This document shows, piece by piece, positions 9,800 through 18,693 of a stretch of 64,000 nucleotides of DNA. Below the pieces are notes generated by a model. It worked only from the letters and a program-made list of their open reading frames with translations. It searched no databases and was not told where the DNA came from. Every line of letters begins with the position of its first letter. Within the stretch, counting starts at the first letter, position 1. Made by a program: the position numbers and the translations under genes. Source of the DNA: Bacteroides sp. GM023 (GTDB lineage: Bacteria; Bacteroidota; Bacteroidia; Bacteroidales; Bacteroidaceae); the NCBI RefSeq assembly GCF_014750685.1, contig NZ_JAAXGE010000003.1, positions 310,001 through 374,000 of the forward strand. The letters are read 5' to 3'.

Positions 9800-11539
9800 T
9801 TATTTATAAATATACTGTATCCGCTCCATATCTTTCGGGTTGTCCCGGCTCGTGCGGCAGACCCATTGTCCCGTATTGTCATACTCATAGTAAGAATTTC
9901 CATCAATCCGGTTACCGTATTTATCGTACAGGCAAGTCAGGCAGCCGGACGTTTTCTGATTATTCCCTAAAATTCGTTGGTAGACAATTTGCGTCAGATA
10001 CCCGTACTTGTCATATTCATAAGCGTCTTTCTGTGAAATAATCTGATCGGACGAATTAGCGAAAAGCAAGTTCTGATGTTGTGAGGCAATCAATCTGCCT
10101 TTGTCATCATATTTGTTTGCGGTGTAGCCCTGGAGTTCTCCGTTCTTATTATATTCTTTGGATTCGGTTAATAAGCCCTGCTTATCATAAGTACTTATGA
10201 TGAGTCTGCCATCCGTATATCTCAGAGAATCGCTCTCGATGCTTCCATCGGCACCGATACGGCGTGTCCGCCGGTAAACGTCCGTCTTGGTCTTCGGATT
10301 CGTCTGTACCTCAAAGATGCAGTGACCTTGCGGGTCGTACAGTCTGTTTGTCTGCATTTCATTGCTTGCCTGCCCGTTTTTCATGGTTAGTGATAACGTG
10401 GAGATGAGATGCCCCTTGTCGTCATACGAATAAGTGGTAGAGATATTCCCCGTGCTGTCGTTTTCGGCAGACTTTATCAGCCTTCCTGCATTATAATATT
10501 TCACGGAAGTGGGAGTGGAGATGATTGTTTGCAGGATAAACGGTGTCCGTAACGCATTGGCCTGGTCACGAAATTCCTTGTATCTGTGCGTACTAAGAAA
10601 TTCCTGCAACAGACTCAGAGATTCGGAACTGACTATCGCCGGCTTTAAAAGCTCGAAATCCGCTTTCTCACTAAGATATTCCAGGTCATTCAGATGCGTA
10701 CGTGCTGCGGTATTCAGATAAGGAGTACGCTTGTAGTCGTCGATGATTTGCCGGATAGCCGTTGCATTTCCCCCTTCCCGTAAGCTGTCAATGCTATGGA
10801 ACAGGTAATTGTCGTATAACGCTTGCACTTCACCCAGGAACGGGCGGGTATCCGTATCCGTGAAGAACTTTTGCATGGCGGGATTATCAAAGAAAGCTTT
10901 GAAATTCTCCGGTGTCGGATTCTTTTTCACAATCTGATAAAGCCGTTTGTTCTCGGCGGCATTGACCTGGGAGATAAATTTTCCGTTCGGATACTCGGTC
11001 ATATACGTCTGATAGATGCCGGGCGCAGGTGCTTTCAGCATACCTTCCAGCAGTGCCATTTCGCGGATATCCCGTAACTTCTGCACCAGTGCGGAATCTG
11101 CGGGATAACCGCTTGAACGGATACTGTCCATCAGTGTCCGGCTAAAAGGAATCTGATCCTTCGAAGCCTCTAAAATATAGACGATAGATTGCTCCGCTTT
11201 GTTCTGCACGTTGGAAAGCTGTATCTTCTCCTCATCGCAGATGTTGGGGAAATAGGCTTTGGCGGCTTTCTCGTAACATCCGAAATAGTCGGTGGCAGCC
11301 TGTTCGCTCTGCTTGTTCCACAATCCGTTGAGAACATCCAGTAAAGCCAGTTCCTCGGCATAATACGACTGCGTTTCGTCATCTACCTTTTCGCGGTTCT
11401 TCTGCCATTTGTCAGCGTCGTTGTCATTCAGATACCTGAGCAGTTTTTCCAGACGGCTCTGTTTCTGTGCCATGGCCTGTGGAATACAGGCAAACAGGCT
11501 TAAACTCAAAATAATCGATAAAAATATACTTCTTTTCAT
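9800..11539 (-). CDS. Exported protein with C-terminal YD/RHS-like repeats
   Basis: A 579-residue protein. Residues 1-24 are a signal peptide ending AMAQ. Residues about 25-350 are helical and charged with no domain I recognise. Residues about 355-579 hold several degenerate repeats of the form Y-x-Y-D-x-x-G-x-L (YSYDDKGHL, YDKQGLLTESKEYNKNGEL, KYDDKGRL, YEYDKYGYL, YEYDNTGQW), like the YD repeats of RHS-type or WG-type surface proteins. There is no toxin-like C terminus. Probably periplasmic or surface attached; function unknown. Confidence 0.7.
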   Translation of the reverse strand: MKRSIFLSIILSLSLFACIPQAMAQKQSRLEKLLRYLNDNDADKWQKNREKVDDETQSYYAEELALLDVLNGLWNKQSEQAATDYFGCYEKAAKAYFPNICDEEKIQLSNVQNKAEQSIVYILEASKDQIPFSRTLMDSIRSSGYPADSALVQKLRDIREMALLEGMLKAPAPGIYQTYMTEYPNGKFISQVNAAENKRLYQIVKKNPTPENFKAFFDNPAMQKFFTDTDTRPFLGEVQALYDNYLFHSIDSLREGGNATAIRQIIDDYKRTPYLNTAARTHLNDLEYLSEKADFELLKPAIVSSESLSLLQEFLSTHRYKEFRDQANALRTPFILQTIISTPTSVKYYNAGRLIKSAENDSTGNISTTYSYDDKGHLISTLSLTMKNGQASNEMQTNRLYDPQGHCIFEVQTNPKTKTDVYRRTRRIGADGSIESDSLRYTDGRLIISTYDKQGLLTESKEYNKNGELQGYTANKYDDKGRLIASQHQNLLFANSSDQIISQKDAYEYDKYGYLTQIVYQRILGNNQKTSGCLTCLYDKYGNRIDGNSYYEYDNTGQWVCRTSRDNPKDMERIQYIYK

Positions 11540-11613
11540 TGCTTTTGGGGGTTAGGTTAAAATAGTTAGTGATGAAAAATCATAAAAATACCTTCATTCT
11601 CGAATGAATATTA

Positions 11614-11621
11614 TACTTTTG
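11614..11621 (+). promoter_or_regulatory. -7 element before the helicase gene
   Basis: TACTTTTG matches TAnnTTTG and lies 65 bases before the helicase ATG. No good -33 partner was seen. Confidence 0.4.
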
Positions 11622-11685
11622 CATTGAGAACAAATTTGAATGCCAAGGGTTTGTTAAAAAACCACATTGTTTTTATAATGCTGTT

Positions 11686-14058
11686 ATGAGTACCAATTAT
11701 ATAGAGGAATTGAACGAGAGTCAGTGTGCAGCAGTGACTTACAATGACGGACCTTCACTGGTGATAGCCGGTGCGGGTTCGGGAAAGACGCGCGTATTGA
11801 CTTATAAAATCGCCTATTTGCTGGAGAACGGTTACAATCCGTGGAACATCCTCGCGCTGACCTTTACCAATAAGGCAGCCCGTGAGATGAAAGAGCGTAT
11901 TGCCCGCCAGGTAGGTATGGAACGGGCACGTTATCTGTGGATGGGGACTTTCCATTCCATTTTCTCCCGTATCCTTCGTGCCGAAGCGCAACATATCGGA
12001 TTTACCTCCCAGTTTACCATTTATGATACGGCGGACAGTAAAAGCCTGCTCCGTTCCATCATCAAAGAGATGGGACTTGACGAAAAGACCTATAAACCGG
12101 GCGCCGTGCAATCCCGCATCTCCAATGCCAAGAATCATTTGGTTACTCCTACGGGATATGCTGCCAATAAAGAAGCCTATGAAGGCGATATGGCTGCTAA
12201 AATGCCTGCCATCCGTGATATCTATACCCGTTATTGGGAAAGATGCCGCCAGGCGGGAGCTATGGACTTTGACGACCTGCTGGTATATACCTATATCCTG
12301 TTCCGTGACTTCCCGGAAGTCCTGGCACGCTACCGTGACCAGTTCCGTTATGTGCTCGTAGATGAGTATCAGGATACCAACTATGCCCAGCATAGCATCG
12401 TCCTGCAACTGACGAAGGAAAACCAGCGGGTATGTGTCGTAGGAGATGACGCGCAAAGTATCTATTCCTTCCGTGGAGCGGATATTGACAATATTCTCTA
12501 TTTTACGAAAATCTATCCCGATACGAAAGTCTTTAAACTGGAGCAGAATTACCGTTCCACGCAAACCATTGTCTGCGCTGCCAACAGCCTGATTGAGAAG
12601 AATGAGCGTCAGATACGAAAAGCTGTATTTTCCGAGAAGGAGAGAGGAGAAGCTATCGGCGTGTTCCAGGCATACAGTGATGTGGAAGAAGGTGATATTG
12701 TGGCTAATAAGATAGCCGAATTACGCCGGGAGCACGATTACGGCTATGCAGACTTTGCCATTCTGTATCGTACGAATGCGCAGAGTCGTATTTTTGAAGA
12801 AGCTCTTCGGAAGCGGACAATGCCTTATAAGATTTATGGCGGACTCTCTTTCTATCAGCGAAAAGAGATAAAAGACGTTATCGCTTATTTCCGGTTGGTG
12901 GTGAATCCGAATGATGAAGAAGCGTTCAAGCGTATCATCAATTATCCTGCCCGTGGTATCGGAGATACGACTGTCGGCAAAATAATATCGGCAGCTACCG
13001 ATAATGGAGTCAGCCTGTGGGCGGCGCTCTGCGAACCGTTAAGCTACGGACTGAATATCAACAAAGGGACGCATACGAAACTTCAGGGTTTTCGTGAATT
13101 GATAGAAGGTTTTATTACCGACCAGGCGGATAAGAACGCTTACGAGATAGGAACAGATATCATCCGTCAGTCCGGCATTATCAATGATGTTTGCCAGGAC
13201 ACTTCTCCGGAGAATTTGAGTCGTAAGGAAAACATAGAAGAATTGGTGAATGGTATGAATGACTTCTGCGCTTTGCGGCAAGAAGAAGGTAATCCGAACA
13301 TTTCCCTTACCGATTTCCTTTCAGAGATTGCCCTGCTTACCGACCAGGACTCCGATAAAGCGGATGATGGAGAGAAGATTACTTTGATGACAGTCCATTC
13401 CGCCAAGGGATTGGAATTTAAAAACGTGTTTGTGGTCGGGTTGGAAGAAAACTTGTTCCCTAGCGGTATGGTGGGTGATTCACCCCGGGCATTGGAAGAA
13501 GAGCGCCGTTTGTTCTATGTAGCCATTACCCGTGCCGAGGAACATTGTTATCTGTCTTTTGCCAAAACCCGTTTCCGTTACGGAAAGATGGAGTTTGGAA
13601 GTCCCAGCCGTTTCTTGCGGGATATTGATATTGATTTCTTGAAGATGCCGCATGAATCGGGAGTCAGCCGTTCGGTTGATGAGGGTGCGGGACGTTTCCG
13701 CAGAGAGATAGAAGGCGGATTTACCCGTTCTGCTTCTCCGTCGCGTACGTCTTTCGGAAGTTCCTCTTCCGGGCAGCGTGAACGGCCAAAGGCGCAGATA
13801 ATAGCTCCCAGTGTACCAAGAAACCTGAAGAAGGTAAGTACGGTAGGCAGCAGTGGGGGAACTCAGGCGGCATCTTCCGGTTCGGCATCGGTAGCAGGTG
13901 TACAAGCCGGGCAAATGATAGAACATGAGCGTTTCGGACTCGGAGAAGTCATAAAAGTGGAAGGAACGGGAGACAATGCGAAAGCAACCATTCATTTTAA
14001 AAATGCGGGTGACAAGCAACTATTATTGCGTTTTGCTCGTTTTAAAGTGGTAGAATAG
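11686..14058 (+). CDS. UvrD/PcrA-type superfamily 1 DNA helicase
   Basis: A 790-residue 3'-5' DNA helicase used in repair and removal of proteins from DNA. It shows the Q motif (LNESQCAAV), Walker A GAGSGKT (about residues 29-35), LTFTNKAAREMKERI, motif II VDEYQDTN, GDDAQSIYSFRGA, QNYRS, MTVHSAKGLEF, and VAITRAEE. A low-complexity Ser/Gly-rich linker (about 690-740) joins the helicase to a small C-terminal basic domain (MIEHERFGLGEVI...) like the PcrA Tudor-like tail. Length and domain order are typical. Confidence 0.95.
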   Translation: MSTNYIEELNESQCAAVTYNDGPSLVIAGAGSGKTRVLTYKIAYLLENGYNPWNILALTFTNKAAREMKERIARQVGMERARYLWMGTFHSIFSRILRAEAQHIGFTSQFTIYDTADSKSLLRSIIKEMGLDEKTYKPGAVQSRISNAKNHLVTPTGYAANKEAYEGDMAAKMPAIRDIYTRYWERCRQAGAMDFDDLLVYTYILFRDFPEVLARYRDQFRYVLVDEYQDTNYAQHSIVLQLTKENQRVCVVGDDAQSIYSFRGADIDNILYFTKIYPDTKVFKLEQNYRSTQTIVCAANSLIEKNERQIRKAVFSEKERGEAIGVFQAYSDVEEGDIVANKIAELRREHDYGYADFAILYRTNAQSRIFEEALRKRTMPYKIYGGLSFYQRKEIKDVIAYFRLVVNPNDEEAFKRIINYPARGIGDTTVGKIISAATDNGVSLWAALCEPLSYGLNINKGTHTKLQGFRELIEGFITDQADKNAYEIGTDIIRQSGIINDVCQDTSPENLSRKENIEELVNGMNDFCALRQEEGNPNISLTDFLSEIALLTDQDSDKADDGEKITLMTVHSAKGLEFKNVFVVGLEENLFPSGMVGDSPRALEEERRLFYVAITRAEEHCYLSFAKTRFRYGKMEFGSPSRFLRDIDIDFLKMPHESGVSRSVDEGAGRFRREIEGGFTRSASPSRTSFGSSSSGQRERPKAQIIAPSVPRNLKKVSTVGSSGGTQAASSGSASVAGVQAGQMIEHERFGLGEVIKVEGTGDNAKATIHFKNAGDKQLLLRFARFKVVE

Positions 14059-14083
14059 ATAATAACACTAAATAGAGAGGTTC

Positions 14084-14770
14084 ATGAAGAAACAACTAAC
14101 AGTATTTTTGCTTTCCGCTTTGATTTTGAGTGGATGTGCGTCGGGGCGTATGGGAAATCCGGGAGCTATCGTGGCAGGTGCTTCTATCGGTGGCAGTTTG
14201 GGGAGTTCGATAGGTGGACTTGTCGGGGATAATAATCGTGGATGGCGAGGTGGTTACCGTGGCTCTGCTATCGGAAATATTGTAGGAACCATTGCCGGTG
14301 CGGCAATAGGAAGTGCGTTGACAGCACCGAGACAGGAACAGATTGAAGACGATGCCTATGTTCCCGAAGTGCGTGAAGTCCGTGTTCAGAAATACAAGAA
14401 ACAACCACAGGTTCAGCAACCTATCTCTCAATTGAAGCTGCGCAGAATCCGTTTTATTGATGATAATCGCAATCATGTGATTGATGGGGGAGAGAACAGC
14501 AAAATTATTTTTGAAGTTATGAATGAAGGGCGTAGACCTGTTTATGACGTTGTTCCTGTGGTAGAAACCGTTGGTAAAGTGAAACATATCGGCATTTCTC
14601 CTTCCGTTATGATAGAGGAGATTCTTCCGGGTGAAGGTATCCGTTATACAGCCTCTATCCATGCAGGCGAAAGGCTGAAAGATGGTGAAGTGACATTCCG
14701 TGTAGCAGTGGCGGACGAGAATGGGATCATTTGCGATTCGCAAGAGTTTACTTTGCCTACACAGCGCTGA
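14084..14770 (+). CDS. Glycine-zipper lipoprotein
   Basis: A 228-residue lipoprotein with a signal peptide and lipobox LSGC at about residues 15-18. Residues 25-85 are glycine rich (GASIGGSLGSSIGGLVG, GTIAGAAIGSALT), a glycine-zipper membrane segment. The C-terminal 110 residues form a beta-sandwich-like domain (RIRFIDDNRNHVIDGGENSKI...), similar to domains that follow such zippers in Bacteroidetes. It starts 25 bases after the helicase gene and may be co-transcribed with it. Likely an envelope-stability or stress protein. Confidence 0.75.
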   Translation: MKKQLTVFLLSALILSGCASGRMGNPGAIVAGASIGGSLGSSIGGLVGDNNRGWRGGYRGSAIGNIVGTIAGAAIGSALTAPRQEQIEDDAYVPEVREVRVQKYKKQPQVQQPISQLKLRRIRFIDDNRNHVIDGGENSKIIFEVMNEGRRPVYDVVPVVETVGKVKHIGISPSVMIEEILPGEGIRYTASIHAGERLKDGEVTFRVAVADENGIICDSQEFTLPTQR

Positions 14771-14805
14771 ATTTAAAGGGATAATAGTCCGGAATATTCG
14801 GTATG

Positions 14806-14868
14806 AATATAGTGACGGTATATGCTCGGGATAGTGACGCTATCTTAGGCATATACCGTCACTATATT
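14806..14868. repeat. Long perfect inverted repeat with nested motif copies
   Basis: Arms at 14806-14825 and 14849-14868 are perfect 20-base reverse complements. The loop holds a shorter palindrome (14830-14844, core ATAGTGACGCTAT) that repeats the arm motif ATAGTGACG, and a further related motif (ATAGCGTCACT) follows at 14875-14885. There is no T-run, so it is not a normal terminator. It is a candidate mobile or structural intergenic element. Confidence 0.7.
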
Positions 14869-14870
14869 GA

Positions 14871-14901
14871 TGGGATAGCGTCACTCTTTTAAGAGCCATT
14901 T
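14871..14901 (-). pseudogene. Vestigial 3' end of an AAA-ATPase gene; direct repeat copy A
   Basis: This 31-base stretch is identical to 16766-16796, which holds the stop region of the minus-strand ATPase gene. Read on the minus strand, 14882-14911 would encode the tail WKWLLKE followed by a stop; the intact gene ends GKWLLKE. It appears to be the leftover end of a lost paralogue, or a duplicated fragment, and it flanks the plus-strand ATPase gene as a direct repeat with copy B. Confidence 0.65.
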
Positions 14902-14943
14902 CCATATGGGAATAATCTGTATTTTTTTGTTATCGATAGTTAC

Positions 14944-15025
14944 TGTGTATTTTTGCTTTTTAATGAGAAATCGAAGCATATATGCTTGAATTCAAACATT
15001 TTCTGCTTACCTTTGTTGACATGAA
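14944..15025 (+). repeat. Promoter-region repeat P1
   Basis: About 80 bases nearly identical to 18583-18665 (a few substitutions and one indel). It carries a consensus promoter: TTG at 14986-14988, a 19-base spacer, TACCTTTG at 15008-15015. The same DNA thus drives two different genes, the ATPase here and the Rpn-type nuclease downstream. Confidence 0.75.
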
Positions 15026-15048
15026 GAAATACAAGCTTTGCAATATAT

Positions 15049-16629
15049 ATGAAAGAGACATTTAGAAGATATCCTATCGGAATACAGAATTTTGAGGATT
15101 TGCGTAATAATAATTGTGTGTATATTGATAAAACTGCATTAATTTATCAATTGACTCATACAAATAAGATTTATTTCCTTAGCCGTCCGCGTCGTTTCGG
15201 AAAGAGTCTTCTAGTTTCTACTCTTGAAGCCTATTTTTCCGGGAAGAATGAACTATTCGAAGGATTGGCTATGGAACAGTTGGAAAAAGAATGGATCGTT
15301 TATCCGGTATTACATATTGATTTCAGTAGAACGAAATATACCACTATCGAAGATTTGCAGGAACAATTGAATCTTTATTTGAGCGAGTGGGAGAGAACTT
15401 ATGGGAAAAATGAAGAAGAAACGAGTTATGCAGCTCGTTTGACAGGCTTGCTTCGGCGGATCTACCAACAGACAGGAAAACAGGTTGTTGTATTGATTGA
15501 CGAATATGATGCGCCTTTATTGGATAGTAATAGCGAATCAGCTTTACAAGGACAATTGCGAACTGAAATGCGTAAGTTCTTTAGTCCCCTCAAAGCACAA
15601 GGACAATACCTTCGTTTCTTATTTCTGACAGGTATCAGCAAATTTAGCCAAATGAGCATATTCAGTGAGCTAAACAACTTGCAGAATATCAGTATGAGCG
15701 ATGATTACAGTGCTATTTGTGGCATTACAGAGCAAGAGTTGCGGAGTCAGATGCAGTCGGATATTGAGAGGATTGCTCAAGCCAACAATGAGACATATGA
15801 AGAAGCCTGCCAGCATTTGAAACGGCAATATGACGGTTATCATTTTAGTAAGAACTGTGAAGATATTTACAACCCGTTCAGCCTTTTCAATGCTTTTTCT
15901 CAAAGGGACTATAAAAGTTTTTGGTTCTCTACCGGTACGCCCACTTTCTTGATTGAGATGTTACAGCGAATGGACTTCAATCTCAATCTACTGGAAAAGA
16001 TGGAAGTGAAAGATGAAGATTTTGATAAAGCGACAGAGGTTATCACAGATCCGATTCCTGTACTTTATCAGAGTGGATATTTAACTATCAAAGGGTATGA
16101 ACCTCTTTTCCGTACATACACATTAGGTTATCCGAACGAAGAAGTTAAAATAGGCTTTATTGAGACGCTGATTCCTTCCTATCTCAATCAGCCAACCCGT
16201 GAAAGTAATTTCTATGTCGTCTCTTTTGTTAGAGACCTGATGAAAGGTGATATTGAGCAGTGCCTTCTTCGTACCCGCTCTTTCTTTTCATCTATACCTT
16301 ATGATTTGGAGAATAATCAGGAAAAACATTATCAAACCATATTCTATTTGTTATTCCGTCTGATGGGGCAATATGTAGATGTAGAAATAAAAAATGCTAT
16401 TGGCAGGGCAGATGCAGTAATTAAGATGTCTGATGCAATTTATGTGTTTGAATTTAAGGTGGATGGCACTCCTGAAGAGGCATTGGCACAAATTAATAGT
16501 AAACAATATGCCATTCCTTATGAGGTAGACCATCGTAAAGTTGTTAAAGTTGGAGTGAATTTTGATAGCACAACGCGGACTTTGGGACAGTGGGAGATAG
16601 AAGATTCTTTCACGTCAGATTTACATTAA
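15049..16629 (+). CDS. AAA-ATPase-like / DUF1703 nuclease-fold protein
   Basis: A 526-residue protein of the family with an N-terminal AAA-ATPase-like domain and a C-terminal PD-(D/E)XK-like DUF1703 domain. The Walker A-like motif is SRPRRFGKS (residues 45-53) and the Walker B VVVLIDEYD (near D151). The C terminus shows IGRADAVIK (about 451) and YVFEFKVDG (about 465), the D...ExK nuclease core. These genes are multi-copy in Bacteroides and turn over fast. A paralogue faces it at 16776-18350. Function is unproven; a mobile or defence-related role is possible. Confidence 0.85.
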   Translation: MKETFRRYPIGIQNFEDLRNNNCVYIDKTALIYQLTHTNKIYFLSRPRRFGKSLLVSTLEAYFSGKNELFEGLAMEQLEKEWIVYPVLHIDFSRTKYTTIEDLQEQLNLYLSEWERTYGKNEEETSYAARLTGLLRRIYQQTGKQVVVLIDEYDAPLLDSNSESALQGQLRTEMRKFFSPLKAQGQYLRFLFLTGISKFSQMSIFSELNNLQNISMSDDYSAICGITEQELRSQMQSDIERIAQANNETYEEACQHLKRQYDGYHFSKNCEDIYNPFSLFNAFSQRDYKSFWFSTGTPTFLIEMLQRMDFNLNLLEKMEVKDEDFDKATEVITDPIPVLYQSGYLTIKGYEPLFRTYTLGYPNEEVKIGFIETLIPSYLNQPTRESNFYVVSFVRDLMKGDIEQCLLRTRSFFSSIPYDLENNQEKHYQTIFYLLFRLMGQYVDVEIKNAIGRADAVIKMSDAIYVFEFKVDGTPEEALAQINSKQYAIPYEVDHRKVVKVGVNFDSTTRTLGQWEIEDSFTSDLH

Positions 16630-16702
16630 AATAAGAACATACATAAAAGCAAAGATTTTTTCTGCTAGCATGAAGAATTAATCCATTGTCGAGATGCTCA
16701 CT

Positions 16703-16746
16703 ATAAGGCAACTAATTCATTGCGAGTTAGTTGCCTTATATTTTTA
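16703..16746 (+). terminator. Terminator after the plus-strand ATPase gene
   Basis: A 13-bp perfect stem (16703-16715 with 16727-16739) is followed by a T-rich run. It separates the two convergent ATPase genes. Confidence 0.8.
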
Positions 16747-16765
16747 ATTGTTTTAGGAATATCCT

Positions 16766-16796
16766 TGGGATAGCGTCACTCTTTTAAGAGCCATTT
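16766..16796. repeat. Direct repeat copy B of the 31-base element
   Basis: Identical to 14871-14901 in the same orientation. It overlaps the last codons and stop of the minus-strand ATPase gene. The two copies flank a unit of about 1.9 kb that holds the other ATPase gene and its promoter. Confidence 0.75.
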
Positions 16797-18350
16797 TCCC
16801 AAATTCCGTTTCTCGGCATCAAAGGAAACGCCTACTTTTATGAGCTTCCTGCCATCAATACTATAAGGCAGCATATAACCTTTGTCATCTATCTGCTGTA
16901 AGGCTTCCTCGGCTGTACCCTCTAGCTTGAATTCGAATACGTAGATATAATCTGCGGTCTTTACTACTGCGTCTGCACGACCGATAGCGGTACGTACTTC
17001 CGCTTGTGTAAATTGTCCCATTAGTTTGAAGACCAAATAGAATACAACTTGATAATGACGTTCCGTTTTCGAATTCAATTCGTAAGGAAAGTCAGCAAAG
17101 AAACAGTTCAAACGGGTAAGGAATGCATTGACGTCACCATTACGTAGTTCGCGAATGAATTTTCCAATATAGAAAGTTGTATCAGTAGACGAAACCGGAG
17201 TATAAAAAGGAGCGGCAAAGTTGAGAAAACCATATTTTACTTCTTCATTAGGAAATCCCAATGTATATACACGAAACTCCGTATCATAAGACTTTATCGT
17301 CAAATACCCGCTTTGATAAATCATCGGTACAGGATTGCTGATATTTGCCCTGTCGTCACTTAAAGAAGCGGAAGAAACTTCGATGCCATCAAGTTCACGA
17401 AGATCGAAATCGGTTCTCTTGAGTATCTCTACCAGAAAAGTAGGAGTACCGCTGGCAAACCAGTAGTCACCGAAACGCAGCTTGTCGAGGGCGCTAAGTA
17501 CGCTGAACGGGTTATACATCGGAGCAAATCCTTTGCTCGGAGTAAATCGGTATCCGTCATATTGCCGGGTAAGTTGCTCCACTACATTATCATAAGTCGT
17601 TTCCGTTTGCACGGCCAGTGCCTGAAGCTCAGGAGCAAAAGTCGCTTCTATTTCAGGGCAGGTCATACCACAGAGAGCATTATATTCAAGATCAAAGCTG
17701 ATATCATTGAGTTGATTCAGGGTGCTGAATATTCCCATTTGTGCAAATTTTGTCACTCCGGTGATAAAGACGAACTGCAAGTAAGCATCGGCACTCTTAA
17801 GAACGGTATAAAAGGCAGTCAGCGTTTTACGATAGTCGTCCTGTAATTCCGGATTATCGAATGATTGTAGCATAGGCTTATCATATTCATCCACGAGCAC
17901 AACTACCCTGCGTCCGGTTTGTTCGTATGCCTGTTGAATGATTGTGGCGAATCTGCCGGAAAAAGTCATTGTTCCTTTATCGACACCATATTGTGTTTCC
18001 CATCTTGCCAGTTGAAACTCCAGCATTTTTTCCAATCGTTCTTTACTGTCATATTTTTCGGCATTCAAGTCGAGATGAAGCACTGGATATTCAAACCAAT
18101 TCTGTTCCAATTGCTCAATAGCGAGCCCTTTGAAGAGCTCTTTCTTTCCTTTGAAATAAGCCTCAAAAGTAGACAGCAGCAAACTTTTTCCGAAACGCCG
18201 CGGACGACTCAGAAAACAAGGTGCACCTGCTTGTGCCAGGCGAAAAACCAATGCAGTCTTATCCACATAAAGAAAACCTTCGGAGCGAAGTTTTTCAAAG
18301 CTTTGTATTCCTATCGGGAGCTTGCGGAGCATATTAACGGATGCATTCAT
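16776..18350 (-). CDS. AAA-ATPase-like / DUF1703 nuclease-fold protein (paralogue)
   Basis: A 524-residue paralogue of the 15049 gene, in opposite orientation. It has SRPRRFGKS (about residues 48-56), VVVLVDEYDKPML, QFVFITGVTKFAQMGIFS, and C-terminal IGRADAVVK with YVFEFKLEG. The two proteins align over their full length but differ at many positions, so this is an old duplication or separate acquisition. A -7 element (TATCTTTG on the minus strand, 18392-18385) lies about 35 bases before the ATG. Molecular role unknown. Confidence 0.85.
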   Translation of the reverse strand: MNASVNMLRKLPIGIQSFEKLRSEGFLYVDKTALVFRLAQAGAPCFLSRPRRFGKSLLLSTFEAYFKGKKELFKGLAIEQLEQNWFEYPVLHLDLNAEKYDSKERLEKMLEFQLARWETQYGVDKGTMTFSGRFATIIQQAYEQTGRRVVVLVDEYDKPMLQSFDNPELQDDYRKTLTAFYTVLKSADAYLQFVFITGVTKFAQMGIFSTLNQLNDISFDLEYNALCGMTCPEIEATFAPELQALAVQTETTYDNVVEQLTRQYDGYRFTPSKGFAPMYNPFSVLSALDKLRFGDYWFASGTPTFLVEILKRTDFDLRELDGIEVSSASLSDDRANISNPVPMIYQSGYLTIKSYDTEFRVYTLGFPNEEVKYGFLNFAAPFYTPVSSTDTTFYIGKFIRELRNGDVNAFLTRLNCFFADFPYELNSKTERHYQVVFYLVFKLMGQFTQAEVRTAIGRADAVVKTADYIYVFEFKLEGTAEEALQQIDDKGYMLPYSIDGRKLIKVGVSFDAEKRNLGKWLLKE

Positions 18351-18582
18351 AACAACTTTCGTTTTGATATAACAATGATATGGGCAAAGATAACAAATTC
18401 GGACCGTATTTGTGCATCATACGTGTAAAAACGTAATCCTTCGGCTATAATATGTCCATTCTCACGCATGATAAAATTACATTCAGTTCTCATTGTCAAT
18501 GAACGAAAATGGATAAAAATGTTCATTAGTAATGAATACTATTCCTAATATACTTACGATGATGTTGTATTCTTGAACCAAT
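18351..18582. other. Intergenic region between divergent ATPase and Rpn genes
   Basis: Part of a gap of about 340 bases between divergent starts. It is AT rich and holds the minus-strand -7 element at 18385-18392. I see no RNA gene or open frame of note. The rest of the gap is the P2 promoter repeat. Confidence 0.5.
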
Positions 18583-18665
18583 TGTGTCTTTTTGCTTTTT
18601 AAATGAGAAATTGAAGCATATATACTTGAAATCAAACATTTTCTGCTTACCTTTGTTAGCATGAA
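18583..18665 (+). repeat. Promoter-region repeat P2
   Basis: Near-copy of 14944-15025, including the promoter (TTG, 19 bases, TACCTTTG at 18648-18655). The predicted start site lies at about 18662, which argues that translation of the next gene begins at 18694 and not at the ATG at 18661. Confidence 0.75.
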
Positions 18666-18693
18666 AAAAGAAAACGAGGAAGGAGACGAACTT

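Noticed and set aside
11755..12564. Minus-strand open frame opposite the helicase
   Set aside because: It mirrors the conserved helicase coding sequence and shows no family resemblance.
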